Assembly (NCBI RefSeq): GCF_964355755.1 | Contig: NC_092671.1 | Span: 8,259,001 to 8,323,000 of the forward strand | Direction: 5' to 3' | Origin: Antedon mediterranea | Lineage: Eukaryota > Echinodermata > Crinoidea > Comatulida > Antedonidae | DNA: 64,000 bases | Shown here: positions 43,901 to 58,900 of the stretch, one piece after another | Position numbering within the stretch: the stretch's first letter is position 1 | How the letters are laid out: each line of letters starts with the position of its first letter | Made by a program: the position numbers and the translations under genes | The notes under the pieces: generated by a model | Told to the model about the DNA's origin: nothing | Seen by the model: the letters and a program-made list of their open reading frames with translations, nothing else | Database searches by the model: none

Positions 43901-46900
43901 ACATTTCAGCTATTAACTGAAAGTAAAATGATTCTGATTGGTTCACTTTTACAACCAGAAATCTAAGTTTCCTATGAAAATCTCTAATGCTATGATATAC
44001 CAGCTAAACAAGAATTGATAATTAAAGGTATGGAAATTCTGATTGGTTAATTTGTATGGCTGAATAACCAGACGACTAAGTCTTGAACAAGCAATTTGTT
44101 AAATTTACATCAAACGTTAGATCTTATCAGAATATAACACAACTATCTCATTTCCCCCTACACAAGTCCACGAAATATGACGATGCTATTAAACACAGTG
44201 CAAAATACAGCCAGAGGAAGTAACCAGCTACTAATTGTCACTTACGTTGGTGACAACTTGTTTTCATTGTCATCTAGTTTAGAGCTTTTATGACAAGTTC
44301 AAAATTAAATTTCAACTGTTCAAAATGTATAATTGTTATATTATAATTTATATTCATTTTTTATTATTATTATATATAATTTATTTTTAAAAAGAATATA
44401 TACTAACTCAATGTGTATCAAAAACAATGTCAAATTTAAATTTACAACAAATTAAATACAACACATGAGAAATGTTCAGGAAATGATCAATTTCAGTAAA
44501 CAAGTACATTTTTAGTTGAACATGTCTTTTTTATATTTATTTATTTTTATAGGTAAATTGGTCGTACTTTTATTAAAACTAATATTGCTACATGGATTAA
44601 CATGCAAATTAAAAACACACAATTGAAGCTAAATTAAATCTTGTTTTGTCAGAAAAAAATGCTCACTGGAAAAATTTGACAGATATGAAACCCAAACAGC
44701 AATGTTTATGCCAAACATTACGCTGTTAAAAAAAATAAAAGACTTTAACAAAATATATGCTATCAATTATTATGGTATGAATAGACTAGTATATGAAAGT
44801 ATTTTTTAAATATTTTCATTACAAAAAAATCAGGTAAAAATATTTTTGCTTATTCATCAATCACGCTGAGATCTGCTTTAACGGCGGAAGAATCTATTGA
44901 GTAATAGGACGATCCGAGTACAGTCGTCAGGAAGAACCTGTATTCATTAGATTATTCTAGGTCCATAAAATTAGGTCAAAAGAGTTTTTATTGGCCAAGA
45001 AAACAAGGGGATGTTAAGTTGTTTGGAAGTTGGCGCGCTTTAAGCTTAGGCGCTAAATACGTCAAGTTCCTGACATCCTTTTAATTAACTTGAATTATCA
45101 TGTTCTTGAATACTATTGCTTTTGTAATATGAGCAAATACGGGGATATAAGATTTGATTGAATTGTCAATTTTATAGTGATTATCTAATATTTGTTTTGT
45201 ACTAAATATTGTAATACATAATTTTACCCAGGTTTTCTACCTTAACCGTGCAGAACTTAGACAAAAAAATACAAAAAGCTAACAGGTTATCACTACAGAG
45301 ATAATAGGTGAAAGCTATATTAGGCGACAAAATAGAAAAAGTTTTTTAATTGAATATTGAGAGAATAAAGATTACTGATATCTGTATAACCTTAAGGTTA
45401 GAGTTCAAATGCTTTCCTTGTTTTTAATTACCTATCAAAATTATCCTTCTATAAATTTTGACAGAAGCTTTGACATGCAAATAAAAAACATAAGTTAACT
45501 TCCAAGTTAAATTGGATATCTCCTAGTAACCCCAACAATTTCCTATGGTAGTATTTTCCTTAACGCCCCAGGAGAGTTACCACTACAGTTTATTCTCATT
45601 TCCCCCCTCTCGTAAACTCGTTCAGGTATGAAAGAACACCTCTTTGGGGAGTATGAGTAATAAACATGAGGCTGTACTCCGTACCATCTATCTCTATTTC
45701 TACGACAAACACGACAGTGAAAGCGTGTGTACCACATTAAGCATTTGATAAAGTGATCTGATTGGCTGATGTGATTTTTAACACTTGATTTCAATGGAAA
45801 ACCATCAACATGTTTTCGAGTTTGATTACTGTTATCTGTTTTACATTGTTCGGTCTGTCAAATAGAATTGTATTCAACAAAAGAAAATGTGACCGGTCAA
45901 TTCACGAGGTCTACTACTAAGGTTGCGGCCATAACCGCAGCAAAATGTCCATCAATATCTTCGAAAAAAAGAAGATTATTGTAACCCAATCCGCAATGAC
46001 GTTCACAGTTTTTGTTTTTCATCAATTAATCAAAATGGCCCGTAATTTCTAACTAATAGTTATAAGGTGAGCCACCATGTTTGTTTGATTTTAAAGCGAA
46101 GGAATCGATTAGTCGAAGGTTTATTGGCATAACAGGTGCAAGGCAAAACAGATATTGAGCCTCTATGATCTAAATGAAACCAAATCAGGGGTCAAGTAAG
46201 GGTGTTACTGGTCATTTCACCACAAAATTTAAAAAAAACTATATACAGTTATGAACTATATGTACTAAATTAAATTAAAATCAAGCCAGGACCCGGAATT
46301 TTCTGTAGTTACTGAGTCTCCAGGCAAGCACAGAAAATTCACAAATAGCTGAAATACGAGACTATATAGCTATTGATTATCATGCTTGTCTCATATCAAA
46401 ACTTTGCCTAAAACTGCCCTAGACATAGTACCAAAGTCAAGTACTGTAACAAGACTTAGTTTTGAAACAATGGGCATAAGAATTTGATCGATCTAGATGT
46501 CATTAAATTGTTTTTAAAAAAAAGAAAAACACCGGTTATTAAAAAACAATTATATTGTGATTCATAGGGACCACCAGCGAACAAACCACAATTTAAGTCT
46601 TCTTGTCTAAAAATGCATTTTTTCCAATTTATAATTAATCCTTTGTGATGTTCAAAACGCACACTCTACGACAATGATTCATGCTTTGAACTCAAACACA
46701 AAATCAACGAAAACGCTGCATCATGCACCCTACCGACAATTATTATAATGTAGTTTCATGTGCATGCGTATTACGAGCCATGTACAATATTCAAACATAC
46801 TTAGTACTAAATTGTCATGTGTTCGTTTAGCAAGCAATCCTTCAATTGTAACACAAACAAACTTAAAGTTTGCTTTTGTGAAGTTCTTTTCATGCATCAT

Positions 46901-49900
46901 AAATAGTATAACTAAGGTATGAAAGGATAAAAGGCAGCAAAATTCAAATGGCCTAGACTGGCATTTGATAATTATTTTGATGAAGTCAAGATAGTTAAAA
47001 AAGTGATTAATAGAAAAACTGACGCTTTATTGTTATCTAATATGCAATGGAATATAAACATATCAATATTTTTATACCTCCCTGTTTGCATACTGTAGGA
47101 AACTAACAAATGAAGATATTTTTATCTTTAAGTTTGATAATCTTCACTTCCAAGTATCAGATGGTTTAGTTATTTTAAAAATGGTAAGGTTTGCACCACT
47201 ACCCGGTGATATGTGGATTTTATTTAAAGACTCTTTACTTCATGATTTTATCAACATATATGAGACTGCATCCCACCAAAGAAAATGGAGAAATGACTTT
47301 CTGTTGTTATGGTGTCTAATTCTTTTAAAAAGCTAGGCTCTGAATCAAGAGAATTATGCAGGAAATTGATACTGTTTTAATGAAGTTCCACATTACACTG
47401 AAGCAGTTGTAGTTTGAGTAGAGCAGGTATAGTTAAATTATTCGGGATCAACTGACCTTGATATATTAATATAATAATTACTTCTTGATTTTTGGCACAT
47501 TTGCATTATTACTATGCTGCTTCAAAAACCCTGACACTTGCAGTAATCGCCAATAAAATGAGCAGTCACAGGCAGATATCAAACGTACGGCCAAGCTTGT
47601 AAACGGAAAACAAACAAGGTATATCTGACCTCCAATAGAAATACCCCCTGTTGTAGACTTCGGGCAACGATTTTCGCAATTGTGACTCAAATGTGTGTGA
47701 TACAATGTATATGCAACATGCACAATGTTTGTGATGACGAATATTTTATGCGGCTGATACCACATGAAGTGATGTTCTTTAGCTCAGTGGATCTAGATAC
47801 TGCACGAACCTCGAGGCGTAACCGTTTTACCAATTAATGTCGGGAAATCTCGCAAGTCATAGTACACAACTGTTAGGGTATACAAAAACCTTTAATTTTG
47901 GGATATAATTCTTTCGTTGATTGATTGACTGTTTGATAAGAGGAGGAGGGGGTATATTAAAAATAGAGATAACAGCCAGAAGGTACATTGTAGGGGGTAA
48001 ATAAATGACAGTTTTGACAACCATTCAAACGTAAAAACGTTGTAATAAAATATCAATTGACACAAGTTACATCAAGAAATTTAAAGCTTGTTTCTAAATA
48101 TGAAGGTTAATGTTAAAATCTACCTTTTATAATTTTATGTAAATTACTGTTTGTTACTAGATTGTACCTTTGTTGAGGAAAATAATATATAAGATATACT
48201 TTTAAGTAAGAGGTTGGATATTCTTGCTAAATATAGTTAATCTTTATGCGTTCTCTACAACAGGCCTATGATTCACAGACATGTAAAGATACATGTTCAG
48301 TAAATAAATGTGGGATTTCCCATTTAAATACATAAGTTTATAATGCACCAGGATACATGATAACCAGATCAATACCTTAATTTCAATTGTTTTATACACA
48401 CTTGATTGTCATAGCTCATACAAAGGCTTTATATTTAACAATAAGGGCGGAAGATTGACTCTAATACCATTAAATAGTATGACAGTTGCAAATTAAAATA
48501 GAAAATGCTGCTAAAATCCCTTAACATCCTATTTGGGAAAATGAAAATTATCCTAATCAAAACCTGTAAACAAAACCATCCCAGACGTCCTGTTACGGCA
48601 AAACCACAATCTCTAGGTCAACAACACCAGAAAAAACAAACATCAAGAAATCAATATATGATTAGTAAAAGATTCACCGATCTGAGAGGGTAAATCCAAA
48701 CATATTTGATTATTTGTTTCCTTTCATATTAGTACACTGTCATAATTTATTAGATCCTTAAAACTGAAAATGCCTTAAAATACCAGAAAAACAAATAGAT
48801 AGTTTATAATCTGACCAATCAGGTTCAGGCAAATTTACAGCAACTAAATAACAGAATAATGTATGTAACTGAAAATATCTAGAAACAAATGAATTGTAAT
48901 GACAGAAAAGGGTCCATGGTGCGTCTCTATGCCAAACTCAGAATTTATAAAGCAATTCATTGTACATTTTCTGAATCCCATTGAAAATGCCATCTGTAAC
49001 TTAAATATAAATGTACTCATGTATATGACAGATAGTTAGCTATATTATAAACATACAATCACAAAATGGAAAAGGAAATTAGTATCAAAATGTATTTTAA
49101 TAATATCATACACCCACTAAAACAACTTTACAGTGAATACGATCTGATAAAACTTGTTAACCATACAAAACGATTTTTACAACCAACACGGATATCAGCA
49201 AAAAGTAACATGAAGTAACACATGATAAAATGCAACAGGTTGATCAGAAAGGGTAACATAAATGACATGCATGCTTTACTAAGTTAAGGACTTAACACAT
49301 ATATCTGTCGATCATTATTATCATCATCTTTCAGACCAAAATACATTTTTATGCAGTTACGTTTCGATGATTCTGGGGATTTTTTTAACCCTATTTTTTT
49401 TTCTAATTTTTGTTTGTATGTTTTATATCTATCGGAAAATAACATTTAAAATGTTTGCACAAAAAACTTTTTCAATAAAATATATATCAGATTTATGGCC
49501 ATGTTTGACAATCAGATTAATGTATAAAAACTGAATTTGACAAAAAAAAAGAAGAGGGGGGGGGGGCAGTTGATTTTAGAATGGCCTTCCTAATAGACAT
49601 GGTGCCAAGATTCCCAAAGCCAAACTCAGAAGCTAAACCTATACACAAAGATAATCTGGACTATCTCAACAAATTAGCACATTTTTTTTTTATAATTGTT
49701 GAAAAAAATTGTTCAAAAATAGAAATAACACAATTTTATCAGTGTCTCCTCGAAAAGATTTTCAAATAATTTCTACTTATTAGCCAGCTCAGCCTGTTGA
49801 CAAACAATCCTGGTTTAGCTCACAAGTTAAACACAAATTTAATGATGATAATTCTATCAGAATATCTTGTCAAATTGTCAAAACTCTTATGTACACTAGA

Positions 49901-52900
49901 AATGATGATAGGCAGCTACAGTTCACTAATATTATTTATATTTCAAGTACGTTGCCAATTACTGGATGGATAAACTATATCAATATCATCTCTTATAACA
50001 GACTAAAGCTCTGTCTAAACTATCATTGAACTGTAGATTGACAAAAAAGTATGATGTGCCCAAATATGGTAGTGATATTCCTAAAAATGGTCATCATGTC
50101 CATATATGGGCCCATCTTATTTTTGTTGTCACATAAAGTTTGATAGTGTAGACAGAGCATTACAGAGTGGAGTACACCCCTTACATGTAGTGCAGTAGGT
50201 AAAGGAGCACCCAGGACCTTGGGATTGGAAGACAAGCACCCAGCAGCTACTGCTTATATACTTTGTTCAATTGTGTATTTTCATTGTATAGACACTTTGT
50301 TTCTAATTGTTTTATAAATTCTGCCTTGGCAAAACTTTGGGATTCATGTAATAGTCAAAAAGTCTGATTTACCTTGATTCTTTACTAGTTTATCTTTCAA
50401 GCTGGACAGATGGTATAATCAGAACAAGTTTACTCTTCTCGGAATCTTCTTGAAGAAGCAATAAATTAAAAAACTAGTGAAAATTAATCACTTTTTTTCT
50501 TACCATTTGCACGATGTGTCTTGTTGAAAAGGTTCTTTTCAAAGGCTTTCTGTTCTTTAGTTGTTGGGAAGCTATCATCATAATACTAAAAAACATTATC
50601 AAAAAAGATGATAAATAAATAATAATTCAATTAAAATACATAAATGTATAAACTATCTTACTCTAGGACCCAGGAGAAGTGACAGTGTGGGATCCAAACT
50701 TTCAACCTTATGGTCAAAAACCAGAACACGCCAGCTATGTCACAGATCTAAGCTCTGTCTACACTATCAAACTAGTTTGACAAAAAGTATCTACCCAAAT
50801 AATGGTAGTGATATGACATCATCATGTCCATATATGGGCACATCACATTTTTTTTTGTCACATAAAGTTTGATAAACAGTTTGACAGATCATTAAAAAAC
50901 CAAAAATTCTTATACGGTAAATTTTTACTCCGTATAATAATAGGATTTATTCTAAATATTATTTTCAATTTTAAATATATTTTAATAGTATTTATTAATG
51001 TTTAAAAAGTCAAACTGATGGTTTTTAGTTGTTGTGGCCACCTTCGCTACTAGCCGTTCACCATCGTTGTCCAATATAGCAATTGCTTTTATAGTGTACA
51101 TTGAGGCTTCCTAAAAATAAAAGGAAGAAAAATAAGAACAATTACATAAAAGCAAAATACTAATTTTTTGCATAAAAAATGACAAACAAAAGATAAACTT
51201 TATTGTATCATTCATAATGCTTTTAATACTGTAATAATGCAAATACATACTGTACATCATACAGTTTATTAAATACACTAATATTATATCATATTTGCAT
51301 TCATTCATGCAATCAAAGTTAGAACATTTTTATTATCATTATGATTAGATTTAAAACAGTCTATTTCAATGTTGCATGCCTTTAGTAAAGCTCTGTCTAC
51401 ACTATCAAACTAGTTTGACAAAAAAAGTGTGTTGTGCCCAAATATGGTAGTGGTATGACATCATCATGTCCATATATACAGTAGGCACATCACATTTTTT
51501 TTGTCACAAAGTTTGATAGTGTAGACAAGGCTTAATAGGACAAAGTATGAAAAGTATTGTCTTTTTTACAATCTTTAATGTACACATTTACATAGCATAC
51601 TTTAAACTTTATTATTTTTTCTTTTTGCCTTTTTCCAGAGAGAAGAGGATGGTCCTATGTATTTGATAGATAAATAAACAAAGTTGAATTGAATTTGAAT
51701 GTTAAAAGAATACAAAATGGGAAAGTTGTAAGATGTTTTTTTTTAAATTTGTGATTCAAAAATTACTTATTTTCATACACATTTTGTAAAGAACTGTGGT
51801 AAAATGATTGTATCATTTTATTTACTAGATATTTATTCCAGACAGTCCAGACACAATAGTATTAAAAAAAATAAATAAAATCAGGTGTTCTTAAATTTTA
51901 AATTCTATAATGAAACATGGAAATATAATTTATTTTTATAGCATAAATTTTACTATTTAAATATACTTCATAAATCATTTTAAAAGGAAATAGGCCTATA
52001 CCTAAATCATAAATAAGATTATGTTTTTGAACTTTTCAAGAACTAAAAACTGTGAAAACTTGGAAAAAACAAGATCGAAAATGCGATTGAAAATTACTGA
52101 CTCATGATATTTTGTCAATCAAAAGGCAACACACAAGTTTACACACAGCAGGTGTCGGAGTGTATCTAATTGGTATGGTCACCCAACTATTACAACATTC
52201 TCACTAAAGTGCCGTAAGAATCCTGGATTACAAGTTAGCGCTTCCGGCATGCATTGCAATGGGATAGGCCATGCCACTCACATGGAGATTTCTATCATGC
52301 CCATGTTGAAGTAGATAATACCCTAGAAAATTAGGTTTTTTTCAATGCAAAAAATTATGGATTACTTTCAAACACTTTTTTAAAAAATTGTGTGATTTAT
52401 TAATTAGCATTAAAATAGTAAACCAACTACAGTAACAATCATTAATTAGTATGTTTTAAAGTTTATATCAATTCATTAAATTGTGGTGGTATTAAAGGAC
52501 GTTAATTAAATATTAGTGCTACTGATCATTGTAATAATATTTATTTATTTCAAAATATTAAACAAAAAACATTTGTCCATGCAATATACAAAGAAAACGG
52601 AATATGGTGGAAAGTAGTAAATGTGGCAGAAGGAAAAGAATATAAAGATTAGAATGAAGGGACTGGTACTGGTACTGGTTCAAATAACCGTCTCACAGAG
52701 ACATCTGGTAGCCATTGACTTGAAGTTGGCATTTGGATGTGTTACTTTTAAATGTAGGCCTACAGTATGAGAGTGACTACTACCAAATGTGGAATGTGGA
52801 GGAAAGGATGGTATATGGAGGAAAGGATGGTATATGGAGGAAAGGATGGTATATGGAGGAAAGGATGGTATATGGAGGAAGGATGGTATATGGAGGAAAG

Positions 52901-55900
52901 AATGATATATGGAGGAAAGGATGGTATATGGAGGAAAGGATGGTATATGGAGGAAGGATGGTATATGGAGGAAAGGATGGTATATGGAGGAAGGGATAAA
53001 CTGTAGATGAAGGAATGAAGGAGGGATGTGGTGTGACTTTGGAATAAGAAGATGGTGTGTGAAAAAAGAAATTAACTATTATTAATGCAAAACTAAATAA
53101 AAATGTGATTCATATATAAAAGTATCATTCAAATCATGCAAGGAAGGTAGCTTGGTAGGGAGTAAGATGCAAGCAAACTAAATCGGGAGAAAAAAAATGT
53201 GAAAACTGCTTACAAACAACGCAGGATCCTGTCAAAAAAACATAAAGTGAACAAAACAGATAAAAAATGTATCAATAAGGGAATTGAATCATCAAAAAGT
53301 GATAGGTGACATACCAATGATGGGTTCATTAAAGTGACATTAACTTAGTTTCTCAATGAATTTTACTAAATTCATGTTGAAAATGAAACTTTGATGATGA
53401 TCTAATTTTATGATGACAATTTTATTTCATGTCATGTCAAAAATAACCTTTTATTTTAAAAATAAAATGCTGTATTCTTCAATAATTTTCATTTGAAAAT
53501 ATACACTTTTATTTTTAAATATAGTGCAGTGTAATAAATACATAATAATATATTAATTCTAAAAAATGTTGTATTTTGGAATTGAAAGTTTTATATTGCA
53601 TTGTATAATTTCTGTAAATGTTTAAAAATTAAAAATATGATATTGCAAACAAAGGAAGTAAACTGTGAGGGAGAGAAACAAAAGGAAGCATAGTGAAAGA
53701 AGGAAGATGAGATCATCAAACCACAGCTCAAATTATCAACTTTATATTACTGTACTTTAAAAATACTACAGTATAGTTGGACATACTGTACAACATTTTA
53801 CAAAAATAGCACCCTCTATAGAAAGTAGTACGTATTCTTGCACTCCTACAGTACATTTTGTTACTTGAAATTGTAAAAACTAATAATACTGTTTAACATT
53901 TCATTAATTAATAATAGAAAAGTTTTATTTAAAAGATTTTTTAAAAGTGCCGTTTAAAGTAACCCTGGTTAAATAAACACATTCTAAAGGTCTGTCTACA
54001 CTATCAAACTAGTGTGATATGCCCAAATATGGTAGTGATGTGCCCAAATATGGTAGTGATGTGCCCAAATATGGTAGTGATATGCCCAATATGGTGGTGA
54101 TATGACATCATCATGTCCATATATGGGCACATCACATTTTTTTGTCACATAAAGTGTAATAGTGTAGACACAGCTTAAACAAGACAATATTGTACTGATG
54201 TTTATAGAAAAGACACCACCTACACTTGACTCAACTACTAACTGACAAAACATAATTTAAAAAATGTTATATGGTATTTATTAACTATTTTAAAGTTGAT
54301 ACTTTACAAACACTTTTCAGAATGTACAGAATGGTTTTGAATATTTTAGCATTTAGGGTACGGCTGCTGTATTCAGAATTTTTTAAAATGTTGTTAAAAC
54401 ATATGGTATTTATTAACTATTCTTAGAAAAAAAAAGTAAAAAGGGAGTTTAAATTTATGGCAAATTGTCAATCACTTTGTAATATTGAGTCAAGTTGGCG
54501 CCAAAGACAAAAAAGAACTTAAAACTTTCTTTTCTAAAACCATGCTATGGTGTCAATTTTTTAATCAATTTGTGTCCATATACTGTAGTTCTCATCTACA
54601 AGCTTCGTAAACGCACAGTACAGTATAATGAATAGCCAAATAGGTATATTGGAAATATTTTAGTTTTATTTAACATTTAAAAATTATTCTTTTGATAACT
54701 TACAAATTTACTTTGGGTTGATGTTTTTTCCATACAATTTTATATTTATTTGGTTTGGTATTTTTGTTTTATAATTTTTTTTAAGGTTTTGTTATAAACC
54801 AGGCTTTAAAATCTCATGCGTTGCAAAAATTGCATCGCCTTAAGTAATAACTATTGTATCAAAATTAATAATACTGTATACAGTATAACTTTAAAATCAA
54901 TACTCAATATTTGTTGTGTTTGTAAACTTGTCTGTAAAAAAATATTTTTAGAACCTGGACAAAAAACTTAAGGCTTAGGGTTAATTATTTTAAACAAAAG
55001 AATTTTCAATGTGTTGTTGCCAAAAAACAAAAGATACTTTCTCTATTGTTTAACAGGTGAAAATTAAATCAAACAAAACCTGCGTTACTATGGCAATAAG
55101 GCACAGGATAGGAGGACATACCCCTGGGGGATTACAAGGCATGGGGACGTTTTCTTCAAAAATCCTTGACATTCTAAAATTGTATATACCCCAAGGAAAT
55201 TGCTGACCATCTACCAGACCAGAATTAATGTTTCCTGAACGTGAGACAGCAAATTTTTTCAAACTTTTCCTGGATTTGGACAATTTTGAACATTTCCTTT
55301 CAGATAAAACTGATATTGGATAGAGGAAAGCAAATATAGTGTGATTGAAAATGTCACACCACAGTGTACTGTACAAGGCTTATTGACACATTAGCAGAAA
55401 TCAAACAGACCAGCACTATTTCAGCAGTGTGAGATTCATGCTCTTGGCCATGAAAACATGCTACCCAAAAGGGCTAAATCAGAACTACTTTAATGCTCTA
55501 AAGGAAAATACAATGTTACCCAAGAGTCCAAAAATGTCAATATTGTACTTAAACTTGATTGAAGATGACATGATAGGACAATGAATCTACGATCTCTGTG
55601 GAACACAGCAGCTCACAGAACCTAATATTTTGCACTGAGGCACCCAAAATTTACAATCCTCATCTTTTGAACATAGGAATACTAGTACATTCTATGTGCA
55701 TGTACTGTCTAAATTGTCTTCATATACTGTAGGCAAACCATTCAACATAAATTCTGGCCAAAAAGCCAATTTATGATTTTCAACCAATAAACATAACAGG
55801 CCAAAAAAACCTAAGTTTTAAAAGGATGTTGAAGAATAAACTTCTGCCAGCCTAAGGCAGTAAACTAAAAACCGCCAACTAAAAAACTAATTTTACACTA

Positions 55901-58900
55901 GAGACATACTGTACGCTTATCTTCACATCCAATGAGGTATTATAACTAGTAAATTAACTCTTTGCCATAAACATAGACTTTCATACATCGACACTAAAAT
56001 GTTTGAAGCAAAATCTGGCGACAAAAATCTTCAATTAAAAAAAAATTACAGAAACATTTTGACGATTTAGTGAATGTTAATTGAAAGGTGTTTTTTGCAC
56101 TAAAATATTTAATAAAGGAAGCGAAATAATTTAGATTAAAATTTACAAAAGGAAGTAACGGAGAAAGCTTTGGACGGTTGTCTCGTGGGAAAGTCTAAAA
56201 TGTCAAACGTGGAGACCAATTTATAACATATTTGGTGTGTCTATTATTATTCTTCATGAGTAAACTTTGTTTTCACACTTTGCTAGATGCTCATAATTAA
56301 AACTGATAGTAAATTTGTATTCAATTTAAACCTTACATTCATTTATTAGTGGAAATATTATTATTCCAAATATTTCTAAATATAATTTATAGTTTATGCG
56401 GAATTTATGTACGCATTTATGTACGACTACTGCTATGCAGAACTTCAAAAATATAATTTAGGGGATGGGCTGGGTCTTGCAAAATTAATTCAAATGAGCA
56501 CTGCTCTATGATGTTACAACAAAACAATTACTTTACTGTACAGTATAAGTTTGTTGGAGTTTTTTCATATAAAATAGAATAAGTTAAAGAAAAAACAAAT
56601 ATGGAGAACATTACTACGTCATGGAACAGAAGGTATCCTAGGAAGTCTACTGAAATCTTTTTGAAAGGTGACAGAAGCGATTTTAATCTAAACCATTTTT
56701 AAAACTTAATTCCAGAAATGCATGTCTAGACTTCACTCAAGGTCGTAATTGACGAGCCATCCTTTTGTCTTTACGCTATTTTACAATTTAATGCATGATT
56801 TATCAAAGTTAGAATGTATTAAATACCTTTTTAGCATTAATTTATTGAATATAGTAGGTTAAAGGAGATTGCAATTAAAATATCATCCGGTAAGAAGACC
56901 GTGTCACTGTTATTATGGAAGTACTATGTCAGAGTAAGCGGCCCAGCTGAAGCGCCCTATTGCTTCTGACTGTACATACAGTAATGAACAGTGGGAATCC
57001 ATAAGAACAACACTATTGGATGTCCATGATGAAAATACACACATTCACACAATATTATAGTATATTTGATTAAATTTCTTAAAAATATGTTAACTATGTA
57101 CAATAAAATGTAATTATAATCTATTGAAGCTTAACAGGAAATTTAAATTAGGCCCTCTATGGACACACGGCAGTCAGTACTGGAGCACCGAAAATTAATA
57201 TTTTTAAAAACTGATTGATATTAATATTTTTAAAAACAATTGATAACGAGTTAGTATGTAACTATTAAACAATACAATTCATTTTCAACACAGTACCTCA
57301 TGTCATACGAAGTAAAGTGCAAAGAATTAGGTCCTCTACGGACCCACGGCAGTCGGTATTGGCGCACCAAAAATTAATATTTTAAAAAACTGGGACTTGT
57401 ACAATTGATGACGAATTATTAGGTAACTACAACTACAACTGTATTATTAATACAATTATTTTTCAACACTGTACCTTGTGTCATACAAAGTACAGTGCAG
57501 AAAATTGCCAACTTTATTGAAAGAATTAAAAATAAGATGACAACGCATTTTTCTACGATACATTTTTAAAATGGTGGGAATTTATATCTTTAATAATAAA
57601 AATCAATGATGCAAAATAAAGACAATTATAAAGCATTTAAAACAACCTTCTTGGTAATGACAAAGCACATATCACATTTAGTTTTGACTTAATTCACACC
57701 AATATAATTATTTAATTACTCAAGGTCAGTTTGAACATGCAATTTACATCAACAAAAACAATAAAACTTAATCTTCAAAAATTGAAGACCTTCTATACAT
57801 GCAATCAATTTCCTTGTTGACACATTATTTGGACACGAAGAGAAATCATCAAAAAATTGAAGTCCGTTCCGTCACATGAAATTGATTTAAGCAAGTAATA
57901 CATAGCAACTGCTAATACAGGACATTCTCGTTAAAGAAAATGACCCGCAGAAAAGTGCATTCAATGTTACAGGTCAAAGTTTGGTGGGAACTATTGGTGA
58001 TTGTCTGAGGGGAAGTGTGCATGATGACCAATATGTTTAAAGATGTACCTTTTTCAATACTTATACTAATTTAAACTCCTTTGAATGAGAAATAAGGTAG
58101 TTCTTTAAGCTCAATTACCCAGTTTAATTATTAGTCCAGTGTACACATTACAAGAGGCTTGATGCAGCTATACACACACTTTACTTAACTTACATTTTTT
58201 TGCTGAAAATTTTTTGCACTGAATAAAACTTGCAGAATGAACCTTTAATGCTTGGTTCCCACAAGACGTAAACACAGCGCAAATGTGTTGACCAATGACA
58301 AGCGACAGTTTGAATAATCCATCGCTTGTGATTGGGAAACTCACTTACGTTGTGTCCTTGTGTTGTGTCTCGAGTGGGAACCAAGCATTAGATTTGAATC
58401 AAACAAAGTATTTTGATTATAATATTATACTGTACCTACTAATTCTAATCCAACATTAAGTACGCAATTTTATCAGCCTAAATGCATTTTAAAAATATCC
58501 CAATCTAGTAAAGAAGTTGAGCAGGAAAAGGAAGTCATTGAGAATGGTCTCAACTAACTTGACATTTAAAATCCTAGTTTAGAGTTTGAAAACACCACGA
58601 ATTGATTGTTAATTTGATGAAGTAAGACAATTTATAATCAATTTTACATCTTTAGTCAAAAGCAATTAGAAGTTTTTCACAACCTATGAATTTAAACGAT
58701 ATTGAAATTATACATTTATTATGTATTTCTATGCTAAATAATAATAGTTTTATAGTTATATATATTATATACAGGGCATAGTATGGACTATGTTTCAGTC
58801 CAAGGTGCCAGTAGATTTTAATCTCCTTTATATAATAATACAGCAGGCCCTTTATGTAGGCTAACTAAACAGATACATCTGGTCTAGCTAGGCCTAGTCT

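Larger units (their letters stand above)
24890..50503 (-). other. COPZ intron 3 (largest)
   Basis: This 25,614 bp intron lies between exons 3 and 4. It carries the Harbinger element, two tandem arrays, two Helitron-like elements, an element with 28 bp inverted ends (42868-43540), SINE-like sequences and a cluster of CCAAT-type motifs (43671-44048). Stretches without a named feature, including 35320-38740, 44060-49550 and most of 31430-33080, are A+T-rich. They contain no exon or structured repeat I could support. Confidence 0.85.

Noticed and set aside
45543-45794. 83-codon minus-strand frame in a GC-richer patch
   Set aside because: No recognised family and no exon boundaries. The patch may be an old repeat.
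47478-47765. 95-codon minus-strand frame
   Set aside because: No motif or homology recognised and no splice sites; length is possible by chance in 64 kb.
49581-49769. 62-codon plus-strand frame starting [11 protein letters not shown]
   Set aside because: The first half looks protein-like but has no donor and degrades into poly-F; no homology recognised.
52733-53006. Two overlapping frames rich in [11 protein letters not shown]-type repeats
   Set aside because: They are simply translations of the 19 bp minisatellite.
55050-55376. 108-codon minus-strand frame in intron 1
   Set aside because: No recognisable family, no splice context, residues typical of chance frames; kept only as a note.
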